43,563 nt of DNA from an uncultured Spartobacteria bacterium (GCA_903847935.1 CAINEX010000023.1:1-43563), one strand, 5' to 3'; positions 25,872 through 35,361 are shown, numbered from the stretch's first letter. Notes: generated by a model from the sequence alone, not told the origin. Numbers and translations: made by a program.

Positions 25872-26522
25872 TCAAAGGGCCAATTCCGGTTCCTGTTTCT
25901 TCCCGCCCGTCTTGGAATAGCTCAGTACCTTCGCTGGGGGGAAATTATTGATGACTGTTTTTCCACCGTGGTGGTGATGGAAGTGTTCGCTGACCAGGCG
26001 ACGGAAATGTTTTGACCGCGGGCTCAGGGTCGAGAGAAGGTAGGTGAAGGTACGGAAGATCCCGTCGTGGTGCAGCGCCTCGCGCGTGGAGTGGAGAATT
26101 CTTCCCTGCAGGTCGGCCGGCATGTTGGCAAAGGGGAGCCCCGACACCACCAATCTCGCGGGTCGAAGGCGGTGGTGAGAGAGTATTGCGGGGGTTTCCT
26201 CGGCCGATCCGTGATGAAAACGCATCCCTGGAAAGCGTTTTACCAGATTCCTGTGGAGCTCCTGATCATGCTCGATGCCGAGATATTCGACGCCAGAGGG
26301 CATACGCTCCCTGAGTACCCGGGTGAAAGAGCCCGTGCCCGGTCCATACTCGACCACGACATCCCCGGGATTCATCGGGACATTTTCGATCATGGCCTCA
26401 CCGAGTTGTCGGGAGCTGGGCCAGATCGATCCTATGCTGCCGGGCCGTGTTACGAAGCGCCCCAGGAAATGGAGTGCATCCTGAAGCTGTTCGAGAGGAG
26501 TGGTGGGAGAATGAAGATCCAT
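25872..26522 (-). CDS. SAM-dependent methyltransferase, PmtA-like (phospholipid N-methyltransferase type)
   Basis: The product is about 216 residues, with FLGRFVTRPGSIGSIWPSSRQLGEAM at the N-terminus. SAM motif I is VVEYGPGTGSFTRVL, motif II YLGIEHD, and motif IV SGLPFANMP. The RPxSxGxxxPSSxxLxxxM lead-in and SGLPF motif are characteristic of bacterial PmtA-like enzymes that methylate phosphatidylethanolamine, and are also shared with rRNA dimethylases. I favour the PmtA-like group. The C-terminal part is His- and Lys-rich. The frame can start at a TTG (26597), but the extra 25 residues are Pro/Ser-rich and unconvincing, so I use the ATG at 26522. It is alone on the minus strand between tRNA-Gln and rlpA. 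Confidence 0.78.
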   Translation of the reverse strand: MDLHSPTTPLEQLQDALHFLGRFVTRPGSIGSIWPSSRQLGEAMIENVPMNPGDVVVEYGPGTGSFTRVLRERMPSGVEYLGIEHDQELHRNLVKRFPGMRFHHGSAEETPAILSHHRLRPARLVVSGLPFANMPADLQGRILHSTREALHHDGIFRTFTYLLSTLSPRSKHFRRLVSEHFHHHHGGKTVINNFPPAKVLSYSKTGGKKQEPELAL

Positions 26523-26683
26523 GCTGTCGGGGGCATCCGGCGGATGGTAAGAGTTCGGTGAAGAGCGAGGGTAGGGGATTGGGGTGGAGTGAGGCAATCT
26601 GGCGTCTCACTTCCAAGAGCTACATTGAATAAACCACTGATGGGGGCTTGCCCGAAAGCTTTTCCTTTGGCTTGATACTAGAA

Positions 26684-27169
26684 ATGCGCACTTCCCCCGC
26701 GCCCGTTTCCCGTCTCGTCTTGTGCCGTGCGTTGTTCGTAGCGTCTCTCTGCGGCATGGTTCTCTTGAGCGGCTGTGCTTCGATCGGGGATCATTCTCCC
26801 GGCATTGAACTCTATGATTCCAAGCCGGTTTCCACGGAATTCGGGAAGGCCTCCTATTATGGAGGGCGCTGGATCGGACGATTAACGGCCAACGGGGAGC
26901 GTTACCGCGCCTCCGACTGCACGGCGGCTCATAAGAGACTTCCATTCAATACCGTGGTGCGAGTGACCAACATGAAGAATGGGAAAAGCGTGGTCGTCCG
27001 GATTAACAACAGGGGACCCTACGCCAAGGGGAGAATTCTTGACCTGAGCATGGTGGCGGCCCGCAAGATTGATATGATCGGGGATGGGATCGTGAAAGTG
27101 AAGGCTGAGGTACTCAAACCGATCGAGATCATTAGCAAGCCAAACAGACAACTGCCAGAGGTTCAGTAA
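26684..27169 (+). CDS. rlpA: RlpA-like double-psi beta-barrel lipoprotein
   Basis: The 161-residue product has a lipobox LLSGC (Cys31) and an RlpA domain: [37 protein letters not shown], then RINNRGPY and [16 protein letters not shown]. RlpA proteins are septal lytic transglycosylases that cleave peptidoglycan strands lacking stem peptides. Glu72 and His83 occupy catalytic positions, but the Asp expected in RxNDRGP is Asn109 here. There is no SPOR domain, so the protein is a short RlpA form. The ATG at 26684 gives a proper signal peptide, and an in-frame TTG further upstream adds twelve residues that do not fit. Whether it is enzymatically active is open. Confidence 0.85.
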   Translation: MRTSPAPVSRLVLCRALFVASLCGMVLLSGCASIGDHSPGIELYDSKPVSTEFGKASYYGGRWIGRLTANGERYRASDCTAAHKRLPFNTVVRVTNMKNGKSVVVRINNRGPYAKGRILDLSMVAARKIDMIGDGIVKVKAEVLKPIEIISKPNRQLPEVQ

Positions 27170-27200
27170 CCTGTTTTAGAGGGATTGGCATCAAAGGGCA

Positions 27201-27229
27201 TTGACCGACCTAAAACATATCATCATATT
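27201..27229 (+). promoter_or_regulatory. Candidate sigma70-type promoter for the secreted repeat protein
   Basis: TTGACC (27201-27206), a 17-bp spacer and CATATT (27224-27229) fit the -35/-10 pattern. Transcription would start at about 27235-27238, essentially at the ATG at 27238, implying a leaderless or nearly leaderless mRNA. Confidence 0.4.
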
Positions 27230-27237
27230 TGAATACG

Positions 27238-28437
27238 ATGATCGCAAATTCCAAGTCTCTCACTCTGCTTATTCTGATAGGAATGGTGGGTTTCTTGTGT
27301 CGGTCCACAGCTTCGGTGATCACCAATTCTCCTGTTGTCTATGATGTAGGTGGGAGGGGAGCCAATGTTTCCTATCTGGTTTTTGATGAATCGAGCCTGA
27401 GTGCGAATCCTATTATTTACGCTTGGCACTACAGTGGGGCGACCAATCCGGCGACTGGGACCAACTGGTGCGGGACTGATCTGCTCAATGCCGTGATGTC
27501 TGCCACCAAAGGATCGGCCATGGCCCTCACCTACACAACTGGTGCAGATGGTCTCACGACCAGTTTTTCGATAGGGAGCGCCACTTCTGCCGTCGTGAAC
27601 CCACTTGCCTCGCCCGTCTGGACCTATTGGATCAAGGGGGGGAGCGAGTACGAACCGTATGGAGATAACGTTGCCTTCACCTTCAATGTCCCGACGTTCA
27701 ATTGGATTGTTTCACCAAACACCTCGGACACGCGTTGGCTCACCAATGGATCCTACGACGCCTGGACCATCAGCCCTTTTTCATTCACTGGAGCATTCAG
27801 TGACACCCATTATTATCTCGATACGACGGGAAGTAATCAGCCCGTGACTTTTGGAACATATTCCGGAGCGGCCCCTCTCTCCGCAGTACCCCCGCCGGTC
27901 GTCCCTCTGGCCCAAACAATCACCCCGTTTGCCACGATTGCTAATCATTCCTTCAGCTCAGCACCTTTCAGCATCGCGGCACCAGTATCCAGCTCCGGCC
28001 TTCCTGTAACCATCGTGGCGTCTCCTCCCGGGATCGTCAGCATTAGCAACAGCATGATCACAATGCTGGGCATCGGTACTGTAACCTTGACCGCATCTCA
28101 AGCTGGCAACGCAAACTTCTCTCCCGTCTCACCTGTCACCACGAGTTTTGTGATCAGGAGAGGCTTCCAGACGATCAGTCCGTTTGCCCCCATAGCCAGT
28201 AGGGTCATGAGCAACAGCCCCTTTACCATTTCCCTACCAGTCTCCACTTCGGGTCTTCCGGTGACCATCACTGCAAGTCCAGCGAACCGCGTGAGCATTG
28301 CTGGCAATACGATCACGCTGCTCGGCACGGGACTTGTCACCTTGACTGCCTCCCAAGGTGGCACTCCGAATTTTTATCCAGCCTCACAAGTTAGCACTCG
28401 CTTTCTGATCGCCCCGATCAGAGGAGTTGGCAGATGA
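27238..28437 (+). CDS. Secreted protein with two 81-residue tandem repeats, unknown function
   Basis: I do not recognise this 399-residue protein. A signal peptide (MIANSKSLTLLILIGMVGF then LCRSTAS) leads into a 200-residue N-terminal region rich in Trp, Tyr, Asn and Ser (for example VYDVGGRGANVSYLVFDES). This looks like a secreted beta domain. It contains one cysteine (in TNWCGTDLL). The C-terminal 170 residues are two copies of an 81-residue unit starting QTI(T/S)PFA and ending in F(V/L)I, resembling bacterial Ig-like or MBG-type surface repeats. No cell-wall anchor or PEP-CTERM tail is visible. A pilin-like gene follows 18 bp downstream on the same strand, suggesting joint expression. Confidence 0.75.
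   Translation: MIANSKSLTLLILIGMVGFLCRSTASVITNSPVVYDVGGRGANVSYLVFDESSLSANPIIYAWHYSGATNPATGTNWCGTDLLNAVMSATKGSAMALTYTTGADGLTTSFSIGSATSAVVNPLASPVWTYWIKGGSEYEPYGDNVAFTFNVPTFNWIVSPNTSDTRWLTNGSYDAWTISPFSFTGAFSDTHYYLDTTGSNQPVTFGTYSGAAPLSAVPPPVVPLAQTITPFATIANHSFSSAPFSIAAPVSSSGLPVTIVASPPGIVSISNSMITMLGIGTVTLTASQAGNANFSPVSPVTTSFVIRRGFQTISPFAPIASRVMSNSPFTISLPVSTSGLPVTITASPANRVSIAGNTITLLGTGLVTLTASQGGTPNFYPASQVSTRFLIAPIRGVGR
27913..28410 (+). repeat. Two tandem 243-bp (81-residue) coding repeats
   Basis: Copy one covers 27913-28155 and copy two 28168-28410. Both encode QTI(T/S)PFA, a serine-rich strand, SGLPVTI, then the core (L/V)TLTASQ and NF(S/Y)P, and end in F(V/L)I. They are similar in protein but clearly diverged in DNA, so the duplication is old. 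Confidence 0.85.
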
Positions 28438-28455
28438 TCATCGAATGATGAGGCC

Positions 28456-29214
28456 ATGAGTGTTTGTCTTTCCAGAGAAGGGTCGCGGCAGGGCGCACGG
28501 ATGCAGGCCTTCACCATGATCGAGGTTTTGGTGTCACTCTTCATGGTCACTCTTCTCCTCATGATTGCCGTACCTGCAGCTCGCAGTGTGATGGCCTCGG
28601 CCACGGATGCCACAAGCGCTCATGTCATCGCCCAGCTCAATGCCGCCGCACAATCCTATCTCATGGAAAACAACATGACTTATTGGCCTTATCGGAGTGT
28701 GACGGATGGAGGGGTGCAGTGGTGGTTTGGATTCGAGTCCAGCGATAGCCTGGACGCCGCGGAAGGTGGACGTTGGCTTGATCTCAACAGGGGGCCGCTC
28801 GGACCCTACATCGCGGCTTCCGGTGGAATGATCAGGGACCCCTCCTTCTGTCGCCAAGGGGATGTCTTCAAACCCAAGTATGGCAACACCCACTTTGCCT
28901 ATGGATACAACCTGCTCATGCAGGGGAAGGGGAGCCTTGCTCTTAAGAACCCAGGGAGGGTTCCTGTCTTCGCGACCTGTGCTCAGGTGAATACCTTTCA
29001 ATCCCCGGCCTCCGGATCTCACCCTATGGTGGAGGAGTTTTACTACTTCGATACCTATGAAAAGACCGTACATTTTCGGATCGGAGGGAACGCCATGGTC
29101 GGCTTTGCGGATGGATCTGCAGGATATCTCAAGATGATGCCCGGAACGCTTGACCAGCGCATGCCTAATGCCAACATCGGACGGATCGATCCCTCACTTC
29201 TCGTCCCGAATTAA
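28456..29214 (+). CDS. Type II/IV pilin-like protein with prepilin-type N-terminus
   Basis: The 252-residue product has a prepilin peptidase site MQA/FTMIEVLVSLFMVTLLLMIAV with Glu5. The body contains QLNAAAQSYLMENNMTYWPY and a C-terminal HFRIGGNAMVGFADGSAGYL. That end resembles the H-x9-DG motif of the large pilin-like families in Planctomycetes and Verrucomicrobia (DUF1559-type). Such proteins are thought to be exported by, or built into, type II/IV filament systems. GAGG lies just before the ATG at 28456, and a second ATG at 28501 gives a three-residue leader. It follows the secreted repeat protein by 18 bp and may share its transcript. Confidence 0.85.
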   Translation: MSVCLSREGSRQGARMQAFTMIEVLVSLFMVTLLLMIAVPAARSVMASATDATSAHVIAQLNAAAQSYLMENNMTYWPYRSVTDGGVQWWFGFESSDSLDAAEGGRWLDLNRGPLGPYIAASGGMIRDPSFCRQGDVFKPKYGNTHFAYGYNLLMQGKGSLALKNPGRVPVFATCAQVNTFQSPASGSHPMVEEFYYFDTYEKTVHFRIGGNAMVGFADGSAGYLKMMPGTLDQRMPNANIGRIDPSLLVPN

Positions 29215-29227
29215 CTCCCGTCCCATT

Positions 29228-29845
29228 ATGCGTCCTATCCAATCCCTAACATTTCTCAATCCTCCGAAGAACTCCTCTCCAGCCCTTACCGTGGCCATTC
29301 TCATGATGGTTTTAGGCATCTTCTTCCGCGTGATACGCGCGGATCTGTCACCGGAGACCCTGCCGAATTTTTCCCCGCTCATGGCGGCAGCGCTCTGCGG
29401 TGCAGTCTTCATTCCGGGATGGCTGGGTCTCGCCCTGCCAGTGAGCGCGCTGCTTATTTCCGATGCCTTGCTGAATCTTCATGATGGCCTGGCGACGAAC
29501 TTCCCCCAACTTCTCTGGACCCTTCCCTGCTATCTGGTTGCCGTGGCGATCGGTTGGTCATTGCGTTCCCCAAAGATCGGACTCTGGCCGATTCTTGGCG
29601 GAACCTTTGCTTCCTCCGTGATCTTTTATGTGGTGACCAATACCGGCAGTTGGCTCGGCTTGCCGGCCTATGAGCAGACTCCTGTGGGATGGATACAGGC
29701 GCTGACGATCGGCCTTCCGGGATTCCCTCCCACCTGGACCTTCTTTCTCAATAGTCTTATGAGCGATCTCCTCTTCGCGGCGCTCTTTGTACTGGTGGAG
29801 CGAGCCTTGGCTGCGAAGGGCTCCCGAGAAAACGTTGCCGCCTAA
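29228..29845 (+). CDS. Integral membrane protein, DUF6580-like (putative ECF-type substrate component)
   Basis: The 205-residue product has five or six predicted helices. Landmarks are RVIRADLSPETLPNFSPLMAAALCGAVF near the start, then LALPVSALLISDALLN, and VTNTGSW and the proline-rich GFPPTWTFFLNSLMSDLLF near the end. This pattern (NFSPxxAxALFxGA and SDxxxN and TNxGxW) is that of the DUF6580 family, and its shape resembles S components of ECF vitamin transporters. The substrate is unknown, and no ECF ATPase or T component is nearby. The ATG at 29228 sits 13 bp after the pilin-like gene; the frame's earlier start would overlap it. It converges with the following minus-strand gene. Confidence 0.75.
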   Translation: MRPIQSLTFLNPPKNSSPALTVAILMMVLGIFFRVIRADLSPETLPNFSPLMAAALCGAVFIPGWLGLALPVSALLISDALLNLHDGLATNFPQLLWTLPCYLVAVAIGWSLRSPKIGLWPILGGTFASSVIFYVVTNTGSWLGLPAYEQTPVGWIQALTIGLPGFPPTWTFFLNSLMSDLLFAALFVLVERALAAKGSRENVAA

Positions 29846-29850
29846 AAATG

Positions 29851-30513
29851 TCACCGAACGGCGAGCCAACGAAGCGCCACGCCCAAGCGTGTCTGCCAGG
29901 AAGCGACATCATGGGATCCGCCCTGAACTCGTTGGATGGTGAATTCGCCTCCATCTCTCCATCCCTTGCCACGGAAGATGGCGCCGAGATCCCGATGATA
30001 CGGTTCGTAGCACTCGTCGAGTCCCAGCGTTCCATAATCACAGTAAAGACGGCATCCCTTCGCAAGGGAGCTTCGATCCTCCAGATCCCTAAGAATGATG
30101 GAATGCAGGGGGAGAGCCCCCTCCACTCCCTCGAAGGAGCCCGAAAGACAGGCTCCCCGTCCGAAAAGATAGGGATGGTCGAGCACCGCCCTCAAGGCGG
30201 TGATGCCGTCATGGCCCGCTCCGCAGATCCATCTTGTCTCCGGCGCCTCCAGGAAACGGTATGCCGTGGCAAGATGTGCAAGCAGGGCCGCTGGGGAGAT
30301 CTCAGCAGACCTCTCCGTCCGGATCGGGACGGTCGCCACGATCATCTCGGGGAGAACACCCTCGCCATGCAGGGAATCCGTCCATTTCTTTGCGTCCAAA
30401 TCGCCAAGTTCAAGAAGCAAGGGGTAGCGTCGGGAACTTTCCGGGGCATAACTTTCCGGAAGCCTCACGCTGACATCAGAGAATCCCGCCACAGTTACCC
30501 CTTGTTCCATCAT
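29851..30513 (-). CDS. Esterase-like alpha/beta-hydrolase-fold protein lacking the nucleophile serine
   Basis: The 220-residue product follows the esterase D-type (PF00756) pattern. [20 protein letters not shown] opens it, the region around residues 95-125 corresponds to the nucleophile elbow followed by [15 protein letters not shown], and [20 protein letters not shown] closes it with the catalytic His (His201). At the elbow the sequence is G98-A99-G100-H101-D102-G103, where the family has G-x-S-x-G-G, so the nucleophile serine is replaced by glycine. Hydrolysis by the standard mechanism is therefore not expected. There is no signal peptide. It converges with the DUF6580-like gene, with 5 bp between the stops, and its start is back-to-back with metH across 44 bp. 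Confidence 0.72.
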   Translation of the reverse strand: MMEQGVTVAGFSDVSVRLPESYAPESSRRYPLLLELGDLDAKKWTDSLHGEGVLPEMIVATVPIRTERSAEISPAALLAHLATAYRFLEAPETRWICGAGHDGITALRAVLDHPYLFGRGACLSGSFEGVEGALPLHSIILRDLEDRSSLAKGCRLYCDYGTLGLDECYEPYHRDLGAIFRGKGWRDGGEFTIQRVQGGSHDVASWQTRLGVALRWLAVR

Positions 30514-30557
30514 TAGAAGCTAACACGACCCGAACTGCTCTCCAATCCCTGATCATC

Positions 30558-33500
30558 ATGCCCACCATGCTCCCATTTCATGAATCCGAAGCCCTCCTTC
30601 GCGAGCTTTTTACCCGACGCATTGCCCTTCTAGACGGTGCGATGGGGACGATGATCCAGCAGCATCCGCTCACCGAGGCCGACTTCCGGGGTGAGCGATT
30701 CAAGGATCACGGCCACGACCTGAAGGGGAACAACGATCTCCTCTCGATCACGCGCCCCGATGTGATCAGGGGGATCCATCGCGCCTACTTCGAGGCGGGA
30801 AGCGATATCGTGGAGACCAACACCTTCAGCACCACCACGATTTCCCAGGCGGACTATGGTCTTGAAGCCGCGGTGCGCGAGATCAACCTAGCCGGTGCCA
30901 AAGTGGCTCGGGAAGCCGCCGAGGAATACATGACCGCCCATCCCGGTCGTCGCGTCTTTGTGGCCGGGTCGGTGGGCCCGACCAACCGCACGGCGTCAAT
31001 GTCGCCGGACGTGAACAATCCTGGATATCGCGCCGTGACCTTCGACAGTCTTGTGGTCTCCTACGGCGAGCAGATCGAGGCGCTCCTCGATGGCGGCGTT
31101 GATCTGCTCCTGCTCGAGACGGTCTTTGACACATTGAACCTCAAGGCGGCGATTTTTGCCTGCGAGGAGGTCTTTGAGAAAATGGGAATGCGCTGGCCGA
31201 TCATCCTCTCGGTCACGATCACCGATGCCTCGGGTCGTACCCTCTCAGGACAAACCGTCGAGGCCTTCTGGAATTCCGTGCGCCATTGCAAGCCACTCGC
31301 CGTGGGCATCAATTGTGCGTTGGGTGCCTCCGAGATGAGGCCCTACATCGAGGAGCTTTCGAAGATCTCCGACTGCTTTATCAGCTGCTACCCGAACGCG
31401 GGCCTGCCGAATGCCTTTGGCGGCTACGACCAGTCCGCCTCGGAGATGGCGGCTCTTGTAGGGGAGTTTGCCTCCCAGGGGTGGCTGAATGTGGTTGGCG
31501 GTTGCTGCGGATCTACGCCCACCCATATCGCGGCCATTGTCGAGGAGGTGCGTCTTCATCCCCCTCGGAAGCCTTCAAACCCTCCGGCGGCGACTCGATT
31601 GAGCGGTCTCGAAGCGCTCACTATTGAGAAGGGGAGCTCCTTCATGATGGTTGGTGAGAGGACGAATGTCACCGGATCGCCGAGGTTCTCGAAGCTGATC
31701 ATTGCGGGGGATTATGAGACGGCCCTTTCGGTGGCACGACAGCAGGTCGAGAGCGGGGCCAATATCCTCGATGTGAATGTCGATGAAGGAATGCTCGACA
31801 GCGAGGAGGTCATGGTGACCTTCCTGAATCTCCTTGCGGCCGACCCCGAGATCAGTCGTGTGCCCATCATGATCGACAGTTCCAAGTGGTCGGTGCTGGA
31901 GAAGGGGGTGAAGTGCCTCCAGGGCAAGTGTGTGCTGAATTCCATCAGCCTCAAGGATGGCGAGGAGACCTTTCTCAATCGGGCTCGCTTGGCCCAGCGC
32001 TATGGGGCGGCGGTCATAGTCATGGCGTTCGACGAGGAGGGGCAGGCGGCCACCAAGGAGGATAAAGTCCGGATCTGCACCCGCGCCTACCGACTCCTCG
32101 TGGACAAGATCGGATTCGATCCCGAGGACATCATCTTCGATCCAAATATCCTCACGGTTGCCACTGGAATCGAGGAGCACAATAACTACGCCGTCGATTT
32201 CATTGAGGCGGTCCGTGAGATCAAGGCAACGCTCCCCGGTGCCAAGACGAGCGGGGGACTAAGTAACATATCCTTCTCCTTCCGTGGGAATAATCCCGTC
32301 CGTGAGGCGATGCACTCGGCCTTCCTCTACCATGCGATCAAGGCTGGCCTCGATATGGCGATCGTGAATGCGGGGATGCTCGAGGTCTACGAGGAGATCG
32401 AACCGGAGCTCCTCACGATGGTGGAGGATGTGCTGCTGAATCGCCGCCCCGATGCCACCGAGCGACTGGTGGATTTTGCAGAAGGGTTGAAATCTGCGGG
32501 GGATGGGAGCGCCAAGGAACAGAAGACGGAGCAGGCTTGGCGCTCGGGAACAGTGGAGGAGCGTCTTCAGCACGCGTTGATCAAAGGCATCGTCGATTTT
32601 ATCGATGCCGACACGGAAGAGGCGCGGGAGAAGCTCGGACGCCCACTACTTGTCATTGAAGGCCCTCTTATGGATGGCATGCGCGTTGTCGGTGATCTCT
32701 TCGGTGCCGGCAAGATGTTCCTGCCCCAAGTGGTCAAAAGCGCCCGCGTGATGAAGAAGGCTGTCGCTTACCTCACTCCCTTCATGGAGGCCGAAAAAGC
32801 CGCCGCGGCCGACACTTCATCCGCTTCGAAGATCCTCATGGCGACAGTCAAGGGTGATGTCCACGACATCGGCAAGAACATCGTCGGTGTTGTCCTTGCC
32901 TGCAATGGCTACGAGGTGGTCGATCTTGGCGTCATGGTGCCATGCGACAAGATCCTCGCTGCAGCCCGCGAGCATAAGGTGGACATTATCGGCCTCAGCG
33001 GCCTCATCACCCCCTCCCTCGACGAGATGGTTCATGTCGCACGCGAGATGAAGCGCGGAAAATTCGAGATTCCTCTCCTGATCGGTGGAGCCACGACGAG
33101 TCCCGCCCACACCGCGGTGAAGATCGCCGGAGAGTATGACCATCCGGTGATCCATGTGCTCGATGCCTCCCGCGTGGTGGGCGTGGCGGCCGAGTTGCTC
33201 TCGGAAGATCGCAAGGAGTCTTACCACCTCCAGGTGGAGGCAAATCACAAGCGACTTCGTGAGGAGCATGCCGGCAAACGGGCCAAGGGCGAGCTTCTCC
33301 CCCTCGAGGCCGCGCGGGAGAATGTGACTCCGATCGACTGGGCCACTGCAGAGATCGCTGTGCCTGAGAAGACCGGAGTGATCACTTACGATGACATTCC
33401 GCTTGCCGAGCTTGTGGAGTACTTCGATTGGTCTCCTTTCTTTGCCGCTTGGGAAATGAGGGGGCGGTATCCCGGACTCCTCTCGGATCCAGAGATCGGA

Positions 33501-34316
33501 GCTCAGGCCACGGAACTCCATCAGGATGCCCTCAAGGTGCTTGAAACAATCGTGAAGGAGAAGAAGTTCCGGGTCCGTGGAGTCTGTGGTTTCTGGCCCG
33601 CAAATAGGGTCGGTGATGATGTCGAACTCTATGCCGATACAGACCGATCTTCCCTCGTGGGGAACTTCCGGATGTTGCGCCAGCAGAATAAGAAGCCCCA
33701 GGGCCAGCCCAATTACTCCCTTGCCGACTTCATTGCCCCGCGCGACTCGGGGCGCATCGATTACATCGGTGGATTTGCCGTCACGGCTGGACCCGAAGTC
33801 GGCACCTATGCCGAGTCCTTCGAAAAGAATCACGACGACTACACCTCCTTACTGGTGAAGGCGCTCGGGGATCGCTTCGCCGAGGCTGCGGCCGAGTGGT
33901 TGCACAAGCAGGTTCGTGATCTTTGGGGATTCGGCAAGACGGAGAATCTGACCAAGGAAGAATTCATTCGTGAGAAATACCGCGGAATCCGTCCCGCGGC
34001 AGGCTATCCCGCCGGTCCCGATCATACCGAAAAGTGGGAACTTTTTCGCCTGCTCGATGCCACCAAACACACCGGGATTACCTTGACCGAGAGTCTCGCG
34101 ATGAATCCTGCCAGCTCTGTTTCTGGCCTCTACTTTGCCGCTCCCGAATCCCGCTACTTCGCCGTGGGTAAACTGGGACGTGACCAGATCGAAGATTATG
34201 CGAAGCGCAAGGGGATGCCTGTGGCCGAAGTCGAGAAGTGGCTAGGGCCATATCTCCAGTATGATCCTGACAGCGAGTTAGTGGGGGGTTGCATGCCAGG
34301 CGTCCTCAATTCCTAA
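30558..34316 (+). CDS. metH: Cobalamin-dependent methionine synthase
   Basis: The 1252-residue protein is a full four-module MetH. The homocysteine domain carries zinc ligands Cys253 and Cys316-Cys317 ([15 protein letters not shown]). The folate domain starts near [12 protein letters not shown]. The cobalamin domain has [11 protein letters not shown], with His769 as the lower cobalt ligand. The AdoMet-binding reactivation domain contains DDVELYAD and ends with [16 protein letters not shown]. Residue spacing of the zinc site matches E. coli MetH exactly, with an offset of six. It methylates homocysteine using methyltetrahydrofolate. I see no riboswitch in the 44 bp upstream. The ATG at 30558 fits the family start. 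Confidence 0.98.
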   Translation: MPTMLPFHESEALLRELFTRRIALLDGAMGTMIQQHPLTEADFRGERFKDHGHDLKGNNDLLSITRPDVIRGIHRAYFEAGSDIVETNTFSTTTISQADYGLEAAVREINLAGAKVAREAAEEYMTAHPGRRVFVAGSVGPTNRTASMSPDVNNPGYRAVTFDSLVVSYGEQIEALLDGGVDLLLLETVFDTLNLKAAIFACEEVFEKMGMRWPIILSVTITDASGRTLSGQTVEAFWNSVRHCKPLAVGINCALGASEMRPYIEELSKISDCFISCYPNAGLPNAFGGYDQSASEMAALVGEFASQGWLNVVGGCCGSTPTHIAAIVEEVRLHPPRKPSNPPAATRLSGLEALTIEKGSSFMMVGERTNVTGSPRFSKLIIAGDYETALSVARQQVESGANILDVNVDEGMLDSEEVMVTFLNLLAADPEISRVPIMIDSSKWSVLEKGVKCLQGKCVLNSISLKDGEETFLNRARLAQRYGAAVIVMAFDEEGQAATKEDKVRICTRAYRLLVDKIGFDPEDIIFDPNILTVATGIEEHNNYAVDFIEAVREIKATLPGAKTSGGLSNISFSFRGNNPVREAMHSAFLYHAIKAGLDMAIVNAGMLEVYEEIEPELLTMVEDVLLNRRPDATERLVDFAEGLKSAGDGSAKEQKTEQAWRSGTVEERLQHALIKGIVDFIDADTEEAREKLGRPLLVIEGPLMDGMRVVGDLFGAGKMFLPQVVKSARVMKKAVAYLTPFMEAEKAAAADTSSASKILMATVKGDVHDIGKNIVGVVLACNGYEVVDLGVMVPCDKILAAAREHKVDIIGLSGLITPSLDEMVHVAREMKRGKFEIPLLIGGATTSPAHTAVKIAGEYDHPVIHVLDASRVVGVAAELLSEDRKESYHLQVEANHKRLREEHAGKRAKGELLPLEAARENVTPIDWATAEIAVPEKTGVITYDDIPLAELVEYFDWSPFFAAWEMRGRYPGLLSDPEIGAQATELHQDALKVLETIVKEKKFRVRGVCGFWPANRVGDDVELYADTDRSSLVGNFRMLRQQNKKPQGQPNYSLADFIAPRDSGRIDYIGGFAVTAGPEVGTYAESFEKNHDDYTSLLVKALGDRFAEAAAEWLHKQVRDLWGFGKTENLTKEEFIREKYRGIRPAAGYPAGPDHTEKWELFRLLDATKHTGITLTESLAMNPASSVSGLYFAAPESRYFAVGKLGRDQIEDYAKRKGMPVAEVEKWLGPYLQYDPDSELVGGCMPGVLNS

Positions 34317-34326
34317 GGGGGTTAAG

Positions 34327-34761
34327 ATGCTGCCGTCACTCACTTGGTCCAACCGCCAACGCGCGGTGAAGGTCGATCTTGTCAAGATCCGCCGGATTGT
34401 GGAGGTGGCGTTGCCCCTGTGTGTCCGGAAGCCTAGGAAGAATGGGGCGACACTTCCTCCTGAGGTGGAGATTACGCTGCTGGGCGAGGCGGCCATTGCC
34501 AAGGTGCACGGGGAGTTTCTCGAAGATCCGACACCGACGGATGTGATTACCTTTGAGCATGGGGAGATCCTGATCGGAGTGCCTATTGCAGCAACGAATG
34601 CAAAAAAATTCCGCCACCCCGCCGATCACGAGGTTGCTCTCTGTGCAATCCACGGTCTCCTACACCTCCTGGGATACGACGATCTGACTGAAAATGAGCG
34701 GTCGATCATGCATGCCTGTCAGGAAGAGATTTTGAAGGAAGCCCTTCGCTTGGCGTGCTAG
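34327..34761 (+). CDS. ybeY: rRNA maturation endoribonuclease YbeY
   Basis: The 144-residue product has TDVITFEHGEILIGV and the metal site HGLLHLLGYDD, with His109, His113 and Asp119, the YbeY layout. In E. coli the third zinc ligand is His (GYDH). Asp is found at this position in some other phyla, so the change is probably functional. YbeY processes 16S rRNA ends and takes part in ribosome quality control. AGGGGG lies about seven bases before the ATG. It follows metH by 10 bp and probably shares its transcript. Confidence 0.92.
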   Translation: MLPSLTWSNRQRAVKVDLVKIRRIVEVALPLCVRKPRKNGATLPPEVEITLLGEAAIAKVHGEFLEDPTPTDVITFEHGEILIGVPIAATNAKKFRHPADHEVALCAIHGLLHLLGYDDLTENERSIMHACQEEILKEALRLAC

Positions 34762-34771
34762 GATTTTCAGC

Positions 34772-35359
34772 ATGAGCGATGCCGTTATCCAGCAGGAGCA
34801 CGTCGACACCGGGAGTGATCTCGGGGTGATTGTGCGTGCGGCGGAACTTTGCAACCCCTTCCTGGATGCTCTCGGAGAGGTGACGCTCTCTCTGCGCGGA
34901 GCGGTGGCCTCCTCGATCCTGAACTGGAATGCCTCCCTCTATTCGAGGGTGATTCGCCCTGCGATGCTCGATGTGCGGCGGGAATATTCATTGGGGGGAA
35001 ATCTGGAAATAGCCGTGATCGACTGCCGTCTTGAGTCGCTCCTGCCAAAGCATCTTGCCCTCCAGAGTCGTACCGAAGGGAAGCGCCTTACCTGTGGCCT
35101 CCTTCCTCCTCGAGGCGATCGTCTGCTCGAGCGCTACCGTGCGATGGTCCTTTCGGGGGAGTCCCCCGGACATCTTGCCGTGATCCATGCCCTGCGAGCC
35201 GGGCTTTTCAGTCTTCCTCCACGGGTGATGGAAGGATCCTATCTCCTGCAGGAGGGGACTGGGGCTGGACTTGATGGCAGGGATATCTCCCGGTTTCTGA
35301 TCGGAGGGGTCCTCGGACATGTCGAGGCACCTTCGCTCGGCGCGGTCTCCGTGGTCTGA
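34772..35359 (+). CDS. Unrecognised protein between ybeY and clpS
   Basis: I do not recognise this 195-residue protein. It has no signal peptide or membrane helix. It begins MSDAVIQQEHVDTGSDLGVIV and includes EVTLSLRGAVASSILNWNASLY, LDVRREYSLGGNLEIAVIDC and a basic stretch KRLTCGLLPPRGDRLLERYRAMV. The centre looks alpha/beta, with two cysteines well apart (in VIDCRL and LTCGLL). The spacing is tight: 10 bp after ybeY and 2 bp before clpS, so it belongs to the ybeY-recO block. A role linked to ClpS or RNA/protein quality control is only a positional guess. The ATG at 34772 has AGGA upstream. Confidence 0.7.
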   Translation: MSDAVIQQEHVDTGSDLGVIVRAAELCNPFLDALGEVTLSLRGAVASSILNWNASLYSRVIRPAMLDVRREYSLGGNLEIAVIDCRLESLLPKHLALQSRTEGKRLTCGLLPPRGDRLLERYRAMVLSGESPGHLAVIHALRAGLFSLPPRVMEGSYLLQEGTGAGLDGRDISRFLIGGVLGHVEAPSLGAVSVV

Positions 35360-35361
35360 AG

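Noticed and set aside
28456-29214. Pilin-like gene as a part of the T2SS operon
   Set aside because: It is 16 kb away on the other strand and has the separate H..DG-type C-terminus of the large pilin-like families.
30514-30557. Cobalamin or SAM riboswitch before metH
   Set aside because: The gap is only 44 bp, too short for either class, and has no matching motif.
32817-33833. 338-codon open frame on the minus strand
   Set aside because: It is entirely antisense to the cobalamin and reactivation domains of metH, and its translation resembles no family. Long antisense frames are common in GC-rich coding DNA.
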